The notes beneath the pieces are model-generated. The model searched no databases and was not told the DNA's origin. It worked only from the letters and a program-made list of their open reading frames with translations. The position numbers and the translations under genes are program-made. This document shows, piece by piece, positions 37,760 to 47,103 of a stretch of 64,000 nt of DNA. The first letter of the stretch is position 1. The number at the start of each line of letters is the position of its first letter. This DNA comes from Fundicoccus culcitae (lineage in GTDB: Bacteria > Bacillota > Bacilli > Lactobacillales > Aerococcaceae): the NCBI RefSeq assembly GCF_024661895.1, contig NZ_CP102453.1, positions 620,001 through 684,000 of the forward strand. The letters are read 5' to 3'.

Positions 37760-37788
37760 ATTGTACATGATTTTCGCATAAGATACAA
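37760..37788 (-). promoter_or_regulatory. Promoter of rpsB-tsf-pyrH
   Basis: Minus strand TTGTAT (37788-37783), 17-base spacer, TACAAT (37765-37760). The leader to rpsB is about 115 bases and GC-richer than its surroundings (TAGGGGCTAGGGTGC), which may be an S2-binding leader. Confidence 0.75.
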
Positions 37789-37856
37789 GGATTAAATCTA
37801 AATTAATCGTTTTTTATTCATTTAATGCTTATTTAAGTTTACTTTGTCTAACACCT

Positions 37857-37889
37857 AAAAAAGCGTCACCTCTTTCTTGAGATAACGCT
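37857..37889 (-). terminator. Terminator after the glycerophosphate oxidase gene
   Basis: Minus strand AGCGTTATCTC and GAGGTGACGCT followed by six T residues, directly after the glpO stop. Confidence 0.75.
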
Positions 37890-37901
37890 ATGAATTCGAA
37901 A

Positions 37902-39737
37902 TTAATCTTCCAAATACCCTAACCGTCTTTCTTTAATATCTTCCCAAATCAAGTTTCTTTGTTGTTGAAGTATTTCAGCACTTAAGGTTAATTCTTCTGC
38001 CAATGTCTGCAACAAGCTATCGATGTATACTTCAACTTCCATCAGATGAAACAAAACTAAGCTTGTCCTCATGACAAGGAAATCCCTTATTGTACAGACC
38101 CCTTCTTCTTCGATGCCATAAATCAAAGCCAAGGCTAAGGCTAGCGGATAATGATAACGCTCAGCATAATGGGAGGCTTTGTCTATATATGTCATCACTT
38201 TTTGACTATTACTCCCATACAGTTTGGCCAACCAATCGGCTTCTTGCTCATTCATTCCAAGTTCGATAAACAACAACTTATTAGTTAACATCACTTGATC
38301 ATAGTCTTCAACCTCAAATTCACCACCTGATATTTTGTAGTGTGCTGAGTTTATGGCAGGGATATTTATTTGAAAGAAGGTTTTTAGTCGTTCAATGACC
38401 ACTTTCATCACATCATTAGCCATTTGCCGGTAATCAGTGAGTTTACCACCTGCGATTGTCACTAGACCTGATGGGCTCACGCTCAAGTGACTACCGCGGG
38501 ATATTGAGGAGGGACTATCTTTTGTTTCTTGTTTAAAGAAACTGCTATTGGCTAAAATTTGCTCCACTTCTTCACGACTTAAATTATTTTGGTGATAATC
38601 AGTAAATAGTTGATTCAACAAATCGAAAGTCGCATCATCCAAAGTTTGCCGACGGCTACCATTATAGTCAACTATCGCTGAACTTTGAATCAAAGGTCGC
38701 AAGCCAGCCCAAGAACTTTCAATATCTTTCATTTGAATGTGGGCTTTTGGAAAACGTGAATTGATGATATTAATTAAGTAATCAACATCGATTTGTGTAG
38801 GTAAAGGCTGATTCAAGTCACCACGATAATCCGTATCTGTGGTACCAAAATAGGTTTTATCGCCTTGAGGCAAGACAAATATCATGCGGCCATCAGCCAA
38901 TCCTGTATCAAAATAAACGGGATGACTGACGTTTAATTTGCTCTTATCCACCACCAAATGGATGCCTTTAGTTAAACGCAATTGATTCGGCTTATGGTCT
39001 AAAGGATCCATTTCCCGCAATTCATCACTCCATGGTCCTGCAGCGTTCACAACTACTTTAGCCCTTATAATAAATACCCCATGCGTTATTAAGTCTTGAA
39101 CTTTCACCCCGACAATTTGGTCATCTGCATAGACTAATTCCACAGCTTTGACATAATTAAGGATGGTGGCCTTATTTTGATACGCTGTTTTTAAATGTTC
39201 AATCACTAGTCGACTGTCATTGTTTCGAAAATCTAAATACATGCCTCCACCGATTAAACGTTGGCTATCGATTTCAGGTAATAAAGCCATTGTCTCCTCT
39301 TTGGATAGCATCCGATGTTTCCATGGTCCCTCAGTGATACCTGCGAGTTGGTCATATAAAGCCATAGCGGTCTCAATTTCTAATAGCGAAAACGGCGCGC
39401 CAACTTCTTCATAAATGGGCATAATCATCAAGGATGGTACAGGAATATGGGGGGCAATTTGTTGTATAACAGCCCGCTCTTTAACCGTTTCAGAAACAAC
39501 ATCAATATCAAATTGCTTCAAATAGCGAATACCGCCATGCACTAATTTCGTCGAACGGCTACTAGTGCCACCAGCAAAATCTTGCATGTCAATGAGTGCC
39601 GTTTGCATACCACTGACACTCGCTTGATGGGCAATAGCTGCGCCTGTAATGCCGCCACCTATGATTAAGATGTCAAACTCTGTTTCTTGTAGCGACTCGA
39701 TGGTCATCGGTCGATTTTTTATGGATAAAGCTGTCAA
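37902..39737 (-). CDS. glpO: Alpha-glycerophosphate oxidase / glycerol-3-phosphate dehydrogenase (FAD)
   Basis: A 611-residue FAD enzyme oxidising glycerol 3-phosphate to dihydroxyacetone phosphate. The dinucleotide motif IIGGGITGAAI lies near residue 24. In lactic acid bacteria the usual enzyme is GlpO, which passes electrons to oxygen and releases hydrogen peroxide; GlpD is the alternative. The frame opens at a TTG (39755) overlapping the glpK stop, but the TTG at 39737 has GTGGGGGA six bases upstream and gives the N-terminus expected for GlpO. Downstream of glpK; no glpF is visible. Confidence 0.87.
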   Translation of the reverse strand: MTALSIKNRPMTIESLQETEFDILIIGGGITGAAIAHQASVSGMQTALIDMQDFAGGTSSRSTKLVHGGIRYLKQFDIDVVSETVKERAVIQQIAPHIPVPSLMIMPIYEEVGAPFSLLEIETAMALYDQLAGITEGPWKHRMLSKEETMALLPEIDSQRLIGGGMYLDFRNNDSRLVIEHLKTAYQNKATILNYVKAVELVYADDQIVGVKVQDLITHGVFIIRAKVVVNAAGPWSDELREMDPLDHKPNQLRLTKGIHLVVDKSKLNVSHPVYFDTGLADGRMIFVLPQGDKTYFGTTDTDYRGDLNQPLPTQIDVDYLINIINSRFPKAHIQMKDIESSWAGLRPLIQSSAIVDYNGSRRQTLDDATFDLLNQLFTDYHQNNLSREEVEQILANSSFFKQETKDSPSSISRGSHLSVSPSGLVTIAGGKLTDYRQMANDVMKVVIERLKTFFQINIPAINSAHYKISGGEFEVEDYDQVMLTNKLLFIELGMNEQEADWLAKLYGSNSQKVMTYIDKASHYAERYHYPLALALALIYGIEEEGVCTIRDFLVMRTSLVLFHLMEVEVYIDSLLQTLAEELTLSAEILQQQRNLIWEDIKERRLGYLED

Positions 39738-39751
39738 ACCTATTCCCCCAC

Positions 39752-41275
39752 TCAACTATCTTCATTAACTAATTCTGCATAATATTCGGTTGTTTTAACC
39801 GCTCTTTGCCAACCTTTTATTAACCGTCGACGATGTTCATCTGACATGTTTGCAAAATACTCATTACCGGGTGTCACAAATTGCATTAAATCCTCACGGT
39901 TTTTCCAAAAACCTATGCCTAAGCCTGCTAAATAAGCTGCCCCTAAAGCCGTTGTTTCTAAGTTTTTAGCACGCGTTAATTTAACCCCCGTTATATCCGC
40001 TTGAAATTGCATCAAAAAGTCATTGAGCGATGCCCCGCCATCAACGCGAAGTTCTGTAATCGCTACATCCGTATCCAAACGCATCGTATCTATAATATCA
40101 TTAACTTGATAAGCAATGGATTGTAAAGTCGCTTGGGCTAAATCGGCTTTAGTCGTCCCTCTTGTCAGCCCAAAAAGGGAACCTCTAGCATGTGAATTCC
40201 AATAAGGAGCGCCTAAACCTGTAAATGCAGGGACTAAGTAGACTTGATCTTCATTATCGGATTGAAAAGCTAAAGCTTCTGTTTCAGCCGAGTTTTCAAT
40301 GAGTTGCAAGCCATCTCTTAACCATTGAACGGCACTACCTGCCACAAATATAGAACCTTCTAGGGCATAAGTCACTTCACCATCTAAAACGTAAGCAATG
40401 GTTGTTAACAAATTATGCTTGGATAGAAATGCTTCTGACCCTAAATTGGCTATGATAAATGACCCTGTTCCATAAGTACTTTTGACCATTCCTGGTTCAA
40501 AGGCTAATTGCCCAAATAAGGCCGCTTGTTGGTCACCTGCCATCCCCGTGATGGGAATTTCATAATTAAAAAACAAATAACTCTTTGTCGTTCCTAATAA
40601 TTCCGAGTTGGATTTTACTTCCGGCAACATTTGTCTAGGGATATTTAATAGATTTAAAATATCTTGGTCCCACTCGAGAGTATGAATGTTAAATAACATG
40701 GTGCGTGACGCATTGGTATAATCGGTATTATGGACGTCACCATCCGTTAATTTATACAACAACCAACTATCAATTGTTCCAAATAATAATTCCCCGGCTT
40801 CAGCCCGTGCTTGTGCGCCTTCAACTTGATCTAAAATCCAACGGATTTTTGTTGCCGAAAAATAAGCATCAATCACTAAACCTGTTTTCGCTTGAATCAT
40901 TTCTTGATGGCCATCTTGTATAAGTTGTTCAGCTAAGTCAGCCGTTTGCCGCGATTGCCAGACAATCGCATGATAGATAGGTTTGCCTGTCTGTTTGTCC
41001 CAAACGACCGTCGTTTCACGTTGATTGGTTAAACCAATGGCTGCAATTTGGCTAGGATTAATTCCCCCATCAATGAAGGCTCCAGCGATAACTTGTTGCA
41101 CATTATTCCAAATTAAGTTGGCATCGTGTTCAACCCATCCAGGTTGCGGATAAAATTGTTCAAATTCAGCTTGACTTGACCCAACAATTTCCCCATCGTG
41201 ATTTACAATAATCGCTCGCGAACTTGTCGTCCCTTGATCAATCGACATAATGTATTTCGCTTCTGTATTTACCAT
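39752..41275 (-). CDS. glpK: Glycerol kinase
   Basis: GlpK (507 aa) phosphorylates glycerol with ATP. The [14 protein letters not shown] nucleotide motif is at residues 11-24 and the C-terminal FGGY half carries [16 protein letters not shown]. In Gram-positive species GlpK is activated by phosphorylation by the phosphotransferase system. AAAGGAGG precedes the ATG. Operon with glpO. Confidence 0.96.
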   Translation of the reverse strand: MVNTEAKYIMSIDQGTTSSRAIIVNHDGEIVGSSQAEFEQFYPQPGWVEHDANLIWNNVQQVIAGAFIDGGINPSQIAAIGLTNQRETTVVWDKQTGKPIYHAIVWQSRQTADLAEQLIQDGHQEMIQAKTGLVIDAYFSATKIRWILDQVEGAQARAEAGELLFGTIDSWLLYKLTDGDVHNTDYTNASRTMLFNIHTLEWDQDILNLLNIPRQMLPEVKSNSELLGTTKSYLFFNYEIPITGMAGDQQAALFGQLAFEPGMVKSTYGTGSFIIANLGSEAFLSKHNLLTTIAYVLDGEVTYALEGSIFVAGSAVQWLRDGLQLIENSAETEALAFQSDNEDQVYLVPAFTGLGAPYWNSHARGSLFGLTRGTTKADLAQATLQSIAYQVNDIIDTMRLDTDVAITELRVDGGASLNDFLMQFQADITGVKLTRAKNLETTALGAAYLAGLGIGFWKNREDLMQFVTPGNEYFANMSDEHRRRLIKGWQRAVKTTEYYAELVNEDS

Positions 41276-41309
41276 ACGTTCCTCCTTTATGTTTGTAAGC
41301 TAACAACAA

Positions 41310-41338
41310 TTGTTCAATTCATTAATTTATGCTTTAAT
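41310..41338 (+). promoter_or_regulatory. Promoter of the DUF2974 hydrolase gene
   Basis: TTGTTC (41310-41315), 17-base spacer, TTTAAT (41333-41338) preceded by TGC. Confidence 0.6.
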
Positions 41339-41372
41339 GTGAGTAAGAATAATTAAATTAAGGAGCCTTTTT

Positions 41373-42644
41373 ATGACCACATTATTTAATTACCTTTTGC
41401 GGAACAAAGAAAAATCATTTGACGATATGTATTTTAATGAAGTTGATCTACTCCTTATCAATGAATTAAGTTATTTTCCTTTGGATCATTACGTCACAAA
41501 CTCATTTGATGTGGCACAAGCATTTACCCTTAGTAAACTCGCTCAAGTCCTTGGTCCCAGCCTACCCCGTCTCCACCAATATCAATCGCTGATTTTAACT
41601 AGGGATCGGATTGAATTATTCAATATCATGGCAAACTCTATCCGTTATTCTAATATTAAACTGTATGCGTTTTATAATCAAATTTCAATTGATATTGAAT
41701 TGCAATTTTCAGCGCTTTGCTTCGATATTCCTAATCAGTACACCCTTGTTGCTTTTAGAGGCACGGATGATTCGATTATTGGTTGGAAAGAAGATGCCTA
41801 CATGGCATTCCAACAAGTAATCCCTGCTCAACAAATGGCCGCTGACTATTTAAACGCCATGCCCATCAAAAACGATAAACCCATTCTTTTGAGTGGCCAT
41901 TCAAAAGGGGGTAATCTGGCGGTTTATGCAGCCTCTCAAGCAAACATTGAATTACAAAACCAAATCCAAGTCATCTTTTCGTTCGATGGTCCCGGCTTTC
42001 AACCCCAAATAAATAACACCCAACAAATGCAGGCGATTTGTCGCAAACTCATTCACATTATTCCTGAAGATTCCATCGTGGGTATGATGTTAGAACATAA
42101 CGTACCCGCTCTTGTCATAAAAAGTAGAAATAGTGCCTTTGTCCAACACGATCCTATTAATTGGATTATAGTCGATAATCATTTTGAAGTCATTGATTCG
42201 GTTTCGGATTTCAGTCGATTAGTCGATCTGACGATTAAAGAATGGACAAATCAATTGAATGAAGAGGATATGAAGCGTTTTATCGATATAATTTTTGATT
42301 TAATTGATCAAACACAAATCCAACGGTTGGAAGAAATTAATCAAAATAAAGTCTCTTTCTTTCGTAGTTTCTTTACCTACATGAATGCATTAGATGTAGA
42401 ATCACGACAATTTATCGATGAAATTGTCATGCAACTTGTTCAAATCTTCCGTAATTTGTTTAAAGAATACCGCAACCAATCATTAGTTGACATGAAAGAT
42501 AAAGCCATTCAATGGTTCAAGCCCATTACTTTCTTGGAATACTTTACAACCAATTTCCCAAGTTTAATTAACAAAGAAGAAGAAATTTCTATTCCTGTAA
42601 AACCACAAAATCAACCCATAGATAATGAGCAAGAGGAAGTATGA
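41373..42644 (+). CDS. DUF2974 (Mbeg1-like) alpha/beta hydrolase
   Basis: A 423-residue cytoplasmic protein of the DUF2974 family. The lipase-like nucleophile elbow GHSKGGN lies near residue 172, preceded by the oxyanion region AFRGTDDSIIGWKED. The C-terminal ~160 residues are helical and charged. The true substrate is unknown. Single gene with its own promoter and a long palindromic terminator. Confidence 0.82.
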   Translation: MTTLFNYLLRNKEKSFDDMYFNEVDLLLINELSYFPLDHYVTNSFDVAQAFTLSKLAQVLGPSLPRLHQYQSLILTRDRIELFNIMANSIRYSNIKLYAFYNQISIDIELQFSALCFDIPNQYTLVAFRGTDDSIIGWKEDAYMAFQQVIPAQQMAADYLNAMPIKNDKPILLSGHSKGGNLAVYAASQANIELQNQIQVIFSFDGPGFQPQINNTQQMQAICRKLIHIIPEDSIVGMMLEHNVPALVIKSRNSAFVQHDPINWIIVDNHFEVIDSVSDFSRLVDLTIKEWTNQLNEEDMKRFIDIIFDLIDQTQIQRLEEINQNKVSFFRSFFTYMNALDVESRQFIDEIVMQLVQIFRNLFKEYRNQSLVDMKDKAIQWFKPITFLEYFTTNFPSLINKEEEISIPVKPQNQPIDNEQEEV

Positions 42645-42655
42645 TAATAAATAAA

Positions 42656-42713
42656 AACCGAGCGTCTAAATAATTGTGTGATCATGACAACACAATTATT
42701 TAGACGCTCGGTT
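42656..42713. terminator. Long palindromic terminator (24 bp stem)
   Basis: Arms 42656-42679 and 42690-42713 are perfect complements, opening AACCGAGCGTCTAAATAA, with a ten-base loop. Convergent genes lie on both sides. Layout and core resemble the hairpin at 21873-21943. Confidence 0.85.
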
Positions 42714-42724
42714 CTATTGGCTCA

Positions 42725-43357
42725 TTATTTAGAGTGTTTACGCATCACTTTCGGTTTAGCAAGGATTTCAGCTACGATAATACCTTGACGCAACTTTTTG
42801 GCATTTATATTGCGATATTTGTTGCCTTGCTTGGAAGATTTCCGCCTATCAGCAATAAATTCCACCTGGATTAAATCATCATCTGTTATAAAATCAGGCA
42901 TGTCCTGATCAATTTCATTATAGTAGTCTTCAACCGCATCTAACTCCGCTTCAAAATCATGTGCTTCATAATCTTCAGATAACTCAAAACTTTCAATGTC
43001 TTCTTGGGTCATTATACGCCTAGTCTTAGCTGGAACAGCCGTTTGATAAACACGCTGCGTTTGCTTCCCTTGGTTTCGTTGTCTTGAAGACTCAGGCTTT
43101 TTAGTTTCAGCCGCTTCATTTAAAGCAATAGTCAACCGTTTAGTTAATGATCCTTTGGTTAAAGGTTGACTTTGCTTGTTTCTACTTGATTGATAAGGTA
43201 ACTCTTCGGCTGCCGCATAAGTTTGTTGTTGCGCTGCATGCCTTGCTTCTTTACGTGTCATGGCTCGTGTTTTAGGACTAGATTTTAATACTGCCGTTGA
43301 CAAAGTGCGAAGACCTACCAATAAAAAGATCAAAAAGATTAAAAATTCCACATGCAT
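42725..43357 (-). CDS. Uncharacterised membrane-anchored protein of the floA operon
   Basis: I do not recognise this ~210-residue protein. A single N-terminal helix (VEFLIFLIFLLVGL) is followed by a basic, Gln/Thr/Ser-rich and then acidic cytoplasmic tail with no clear domain. Its ATG overlaps the stop of a 26-codon frame (TGATG), which itself overlaps the floA stop, so all three are coupled. An AGAGGGG site fits better to the GTG at 43351, so either start is possible. It may be a partner of the flotillin-like FloA. Confidence 0.72.
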   Translation of the reverse strand: MHVEFLIFLIFLLVGLRTLSTAVLKSSPKTRAMTRKEARHAAQQQTYAAAEELPYQSSRNKQSQPLTKGSLTKRLTIALNEAAETKKPESSRQRNQGKQTQRVYQTAVPAKTRRIMTQEDIESFELSEDYEAHDFEAELDAVEDYYNEIDQDMPDFITDDDLIQVEFIADRRKSSKQGNKYRNINAKKLRQGIIVAEILAKPKVMRKHSK

Positions 43358-43437
43358 CACCCCTCTACGTTATTTTGAGGCGAACCACCCTTTTGGATAC
43401 ATCTCTCTGCCTGAATGACATCAACGAAGGCTTCCAT
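43357..43437 (-). CDS. 26-residue small protein coupled between floA and the next gene
   Basis: Reading from the ATG at 43437, the peptide begins [18 protein letters not shown] and ends NNVEG. Its ATG shares a base with the floA stop (TAATG) and its stop shares a base with the next start (TGATG). A GGAGAGG site inside floA lies at suitable distance. It has no hydrophobic segment. Either a genuine small protein or a coupling peptide. Confidence 0.5.
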   Translation of the reverse strand: MEAFVDVIQAERCIQKGGSPQNNVEG

Positions 43438-44456
43438 TATTCCAATTCCTCTCCATCGGTTTGAGGAGCATCCTTAGCAATTGAGTCACGCATAGCTGTA
43501 TCCGAGCGGATATTTTCTAAACTGTAATAATCAAACACACCTAAATTACCATTGCGAAAGGCTTCGGCGATAGCTAATGGTACTTCTGATTCAGCTTCCA
43601 CAACTTTAGCGCGCATTCTTTGGACTTCAGCAATCATTTCTTGTTCTTGTGCGACCGCAAACGCACGACGTTCTTCGGCTTTCGCTTGTGCAATTTTCTT
43701 ATCCGCTACGGCTTGATCGGCTTGTAATTTCGCCCCAATATTGCGACCGACATCAACGTCTGCGATATCAATCGATAGAATTTCAAAGGCTGTCCCCGAA
43801 TCAAGACCTTTTCTTAAAATGGTTTGTGAAATTGAGTCAGGGTTTTCTAATACTTCTGTATGGTATTTAGCACTACCAACGGTGGTAACAATCCCCTCGC
43901 CGACACGGGCAATAATTGTTTCTTCACCAGCACCCCCAACCAAACGCTCAATGTTAGCTCTAACCGTAACTTTCGCTTTGGCTTTTACTTCAATCCCGTT
44001 CATAGCAACACCAGCAATCACAGGTGTTTCAATAACTTTAGGGTTAACTGACACTTGAACTGCTTCAAACACATTCCGACCGGCTAAGTCGATGGCTGCC
44101 GCTTGTTCAAACTCCAAATCAATATTAGCACGTTGCGCGGCGATTAAAGCATCAATAACCAAGTTAACGTTCCCGCCAGCTAAGTAGCGGGCTTCAAGTT
44201 GATCAGTATTTAAGGTTAGCCCTGCTTTAGTCGCTTTAATTAAGGGGTTAACAATGTCAGATGGTGTAACGCGACGTAGACGCATTCCAACTAAATTTCC
44301 AATACTAACTTTAGCTCCTGAGAAGTAAGCCGTAATCCATAAGCCTACAGGTACAAAGCGGAAAAACAAAGCAATCAGTATAATAACAACGATAGCGATA
44401 ATTATCGCAGGTATATATGACATATCAGAATTTGAAAACGATGAACTTTGGAACAT
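43437..44456 (-). CDS. floA: Flotillin-like protein FloA
   Basis: FloA (339 aa) organises functional membrane microdomains in Firmicutes. A membrane-inserted segment near residues 14-30 ([14 protein letters not shown]) is followed by the SPFH/PHB domain and a C-terminal coiled-coil part with [17 protein letters not shown]. The end of the upstream nfeD gene is one base away, the standard nfeD-floA pairing. Confidence 0.94.
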   Translation of the reverse strand: MFQSSSFSNSDMSYIPAIIIAIVVIILIALFFRFVPVGLWITAYFSGAKVSIGNLVGMRLRRVTPSDIVNPLIKATKAGLTLNTDQLEARYLAGGNVNLVIDALIAAQRANIDLEFEQAAAIDLAGRNVFEAVQVSVNPKVIETPVIAGVAMNGIEVKAKAKVTVRANIERLVGGAGEETIIARVGEGIVTTVGSAKYHTEVLENPDSISQTILRKGLDSGTAFEILSIDIADVDVGRNIGAKLQADQAVADKKIAQAKAEERRAFAVAQEQEMIAEVQRMRAKVVEAESEVPLAIAEAFRNGNLGVFDYYSLENIRSDTAMRDSIAKDAPQTDGEELE

Positions 44457-44457
44457 A

Positions 44458-45060
44458 TTATCCCTCTTTTCTTACATAGATTTTTGAACCTTCAACACGT
44501 TCAACATAAATGGGTGTATCGGCAGGCAACATATCTTCATTACTTACGACCTCAAACAACTCACCATCAAAACTAGCTCTACCAACGGGGCGAAGTGCAG
44601 TCACAGTGACCCCTTTTTGATCAATCAGATAATCAAAATTCTTACTGCTAGAATAGCCACTCTCACTGTTCATCGATGTATTTAAAATAAATTGAGGACT
44701 TATTTGTAATTCCCTACCCATAGCTAAATGGATGGCTCCTGTTATGAGTGTCGTGGCTAAAAAGGCAATAACTGCAATGAGAACAGAAATAACATCATCA
44801 TGGACAAGGTAAAACGATATGACCATGACAACTAAGCCGATCAGACCTGTTATTCCAAAGTCTGGAACATAAAACTCAATAATCACTAAAACGAGTCCAA
44901 GGACAAAAAGCAAATAAATCAACCAATTATTCTCTGGTAGTCCGAAATAACCACCAAAAACGACCAAACCTAAACCTACATATAGCATCGAATGCCGCAT
45001 AAACACAGCTGTCGTTAAGATAGCGGCACCTAAAACTAATAAGGCAATATTTAAAAACAT
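44458..45060 (-). CDS. NfeD family membrane protein
   Basis: A 200-residue NfeD protein: about four transmembrane helices (residues 1-115) and a C-terminal OB-fold domain (about 140-198) with [18 protein letters not shown], the family hallmark. NfeD proteins work with flotillins; this one is the short form without the ClpP-like protease domain. First gene of the nfeD-floA operon. Confidence 0.9.
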   Translation of the reverse strand: MFLNIALLVLGAAILTTAVFMRHSMLYVGLGLVVFGGYFGLPENNWLIYLLFVLGLVLVIIEFYVPDFGITGLIGLVVMVISFYLVHDDVISVLIAVIAFLATTLITGAIHLAMGRELQISPQFILNTSMNSESGYSSSKNFDYLIDQKGVTVTALRPVGRASFDGELFEVVSNEDMLPADTPIYVERVEGSKIYVRKEG

Positions 45061-45167
45061 GTCATTTCCCCCTTTCTGATACCATTATACCATTTTATTG
45101 ATTTCATGCATAATATAATTGACAATTTCAGTCTAAATTAGGATTATTTTAACAATTCAATTTAATG

Positions 45168-46322
45168 CTATTTATGATTTTCTAAAACATTTAATTTTGC
45201 TTTAGCTTCTTTTTCTTCGCGACGTCGCATATCAAATTTAACTAATTTATAAACGGTTGCGCCTAAAGGCACCCCAATCAACATACCGGGAATCCCGAGT
45301 AGACCTCCACCAATCGTTACGGCTACCAGAACCCACAAACCAGGTAAACCTAGTGAATTACCCACAACTTTTGGATAAATAATATTGCCTTCAATTTGTT
45401 GTATCACAATAATAAAGACCAAGAAGCCAAGAGCTTGCATCGGCGATTGAACAAATATCAGTATAAAACCAATGGCACCGGATAAATAAGCCCCAATCAA
45501 TGGGATTAAAGCGGTCACACCTGTTAAAACACCAATCATCAAGGCGTAAGGCATCCTTAAAATCCACATACCAACGGCTACCATAGAACCTAAAATAAAG
45601 GCTTCGATAACTTCCCCGGTAATAAAATGATCAAAAGATTCATCCGTTACGGATAGAACATAGAAAATTTTATTATAGACATTTTCAGAAAAATAAATTC
45701 GAATCAAGCGTTTAAATTGAGCGCCTAATTTTTCTTTTGAGCTTAAAATATAAATGGCAATCATTAAAGATAAAAAGCCATTAACGATAAATGAAAACAT
45801 GGAGCCAACCGTTGATAAAGTCGATCCAACCAAGCTTGATGAAAGATTGTTTAAAACATTGACAATATTACGGACCATGTTAGACCAATCAATATCCAAT
45901 CCATCAACAATAGCCGACAATTGAGGGAAATATTCGCTATACTCATTAGCAAGATCTTCAATAAATACAACTAGTATGGGAATGGATTCAATTAAGCCTA
46001 AAACAACTGAAATCAATTGTGGAATAATTAAGCCTAAAATAATTAATATGACGGTTAAAATAGTGATAATGGCAAGAAAAATACTCATCGGCCGCCGCAT
46101 TTTAATTAAGGTAGAATTAGTCGTTTTCGGGAACCATATTTTCTCAATCCGCATCATCAAAATATTAATGATGTAAGCCAAAACGCCACCTACTACTAAT
46201 GGCGAAGCAACACTCCATGCAACACGCACAGCCCCTACGACAATATCCCAATTTAACACGGCTAAAAATAACACAGCGACAAGTATTATATAACTAACGA
46301 TTTTCTTATCTTTATCTGTCAC
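45168..46322 (-). CDS. AI-2E family transporter
   Basis: A 384-residue membrane protein of the AI-2E (PerM/YdiK) family with about eight helices, including the conserved C-terminal block QQIEGNIIYPKVVGNSLGLPG, seen by its core NIIYPKVVGNSLGLP. Substrates in the family vary (AI-2, Na+/H+ antiport), so no transport role is assigned. Single gene, divergent from the lipid-like operon. Confidence 0.88.
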   Translation of the reverse strand: MTDKDKKIVSYIILVAVLFLAVLNWDIVVGAVRVAWSVASPLVVGGVLAYIINILMMRIEKIWFPKTTNSTLIKMRRPMSIFLAIITILTVILIILGLIIPQLISVVLGLIESIPILVVFIEDLANEYSEYFPQLSAIVDGLDIDWSNMVRNIVNVLNNLSSSLVGSTLSTVGSMFSFIVNGFLSLMIAIYILSSKEKLGAQFKRLIRIYFSENVYNKIFYVLSVTDESFDHFITGEVIEAFILGSMVAVGMWILRMPYALMIGVLTGVTALIPLIGAYLSGAIGFILIFVQSPMQALGFLVFIIVIQQIEGNIIYPKVVGNSLGLPGLWVLVAVTIGGGLLGIPGMLIGVPLGATVYKLVKFDMRRREEKEAKAKLNVLENHK

Positions 46323-46427
46323 TTATACACACCCCTTCTCGTTGGCTAATTATATCATTGACCGAATTAGATTTAAAACAATACGAGTAGCAGTGGGATG
46401 TGATTGATTGAAAAAATCTCATAAAAC

Positions 46428-46456
46428 TTTCATATCTAGCATAATATCTTTATAAT
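46428..46456 (+). promoter_or_regulatory. Probable promoter of the seven-gene lipid-like operon
   Basis: TTTCAT (46428-46433), 17-base spacer, TATAAT (46451-46456), then AAGGAG and the first start at 46494. The -35 is weak, so an activator is possible. Confidence 0.6.
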
Positions 46457-46493
46457 GAGAATAATTACTAATTTTAGCTATAAGGAGAGCTGT

Positions 46494-47087
46494 ATGTCTA
46501 TTGTTTTGAAAATGTATGCTACATTAATGCCTGTTATTTTTGCAGGGGTAGCTAACATGCTTTTTTGTAAGTCTAATGTCTTAGCTCAATGGGCGGTACC
46601 GATGGATCGGGGTAAACGCTTATGGGATGGCAATAGGCTTTTTGGTGATAATAAAACGTGGAAAGGTTTTTTGGGCATGATTGTTTTTGGGATTATATTC
46701 CAACTTTTATGGTCTATCCCCTTTCTTTTAATCCCCCAAATGAATCAATATCATTACATATATGCCGATTATCCCAATCAATTAACATTAAATATTGGGT
46801 TTGGTTTTCAACTTGGTTTGGCATACGTCTTATTTGAACTTCCTAATAGCTTTATTAAACGCCGTTTGAATATTCTACCAGGTAAAACTAGCACAAACAA
46901 AATCCTTAAAGTGATATTTATTTGGGTGGATCAAGCAGATTCGATTATTGGATGCACATGGGTTATCTCTTTGTACGTGCATTTAAGTGGGTTGGAATGG
47001 GCTGGTTTCATTGTGCTCGGATCACTCACACATATTTTAATCAATGGTCTGCTGTATCAACTTAAATGGCGGCGTAATCGTTTTTGA
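46494..47087 (+). CDS. CarS-like CTP:lipid cytidylyltransferase (CDP-archaeol synthase family)
   Basis: A 197-residue membrane protein resembling the CDP-archaeol synthase family (CarS, PF01864 type). Visible are about five helices, the conserved cytosolic loop DRGKRLWDGNRLFGDNKTWKGF (its core is RLFGDNKTWKG) and, later, PGKTSTNKI and the acidic DQADSIIG motif, which parallels the metal-binding D-x-x-D of CdsA/CarS. Family knowledge suggests it links CTP to a phosphorylated lipid alcohol. A normal cdsA exists at 29136-29930, so this is an additional activity. Start at 46494 follows AAGGAGAGC. First gene of the operon. Confidence 0.8.
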   Translation: MSIVLKMYATLMPVIFAGVANMLFCKSNVLAQWAVPMDRGKRLWDGNRLFGDNKTWKGFLGMIVFGIIFQLLWSIPFLLIPQMNQYHYIYADYPNQLTLNIGFGFQLGLAYVLFELPNSFIKRRLNILPGKTSTNKILKVIFIWVDQADSIIGCTWVISLYVHLSGLEWAGFIVLGSLTHILINGLLYQLKWRRNRF

Positions 47088-47103
47088 TAGGAGGTAGTTA
47101 AGC

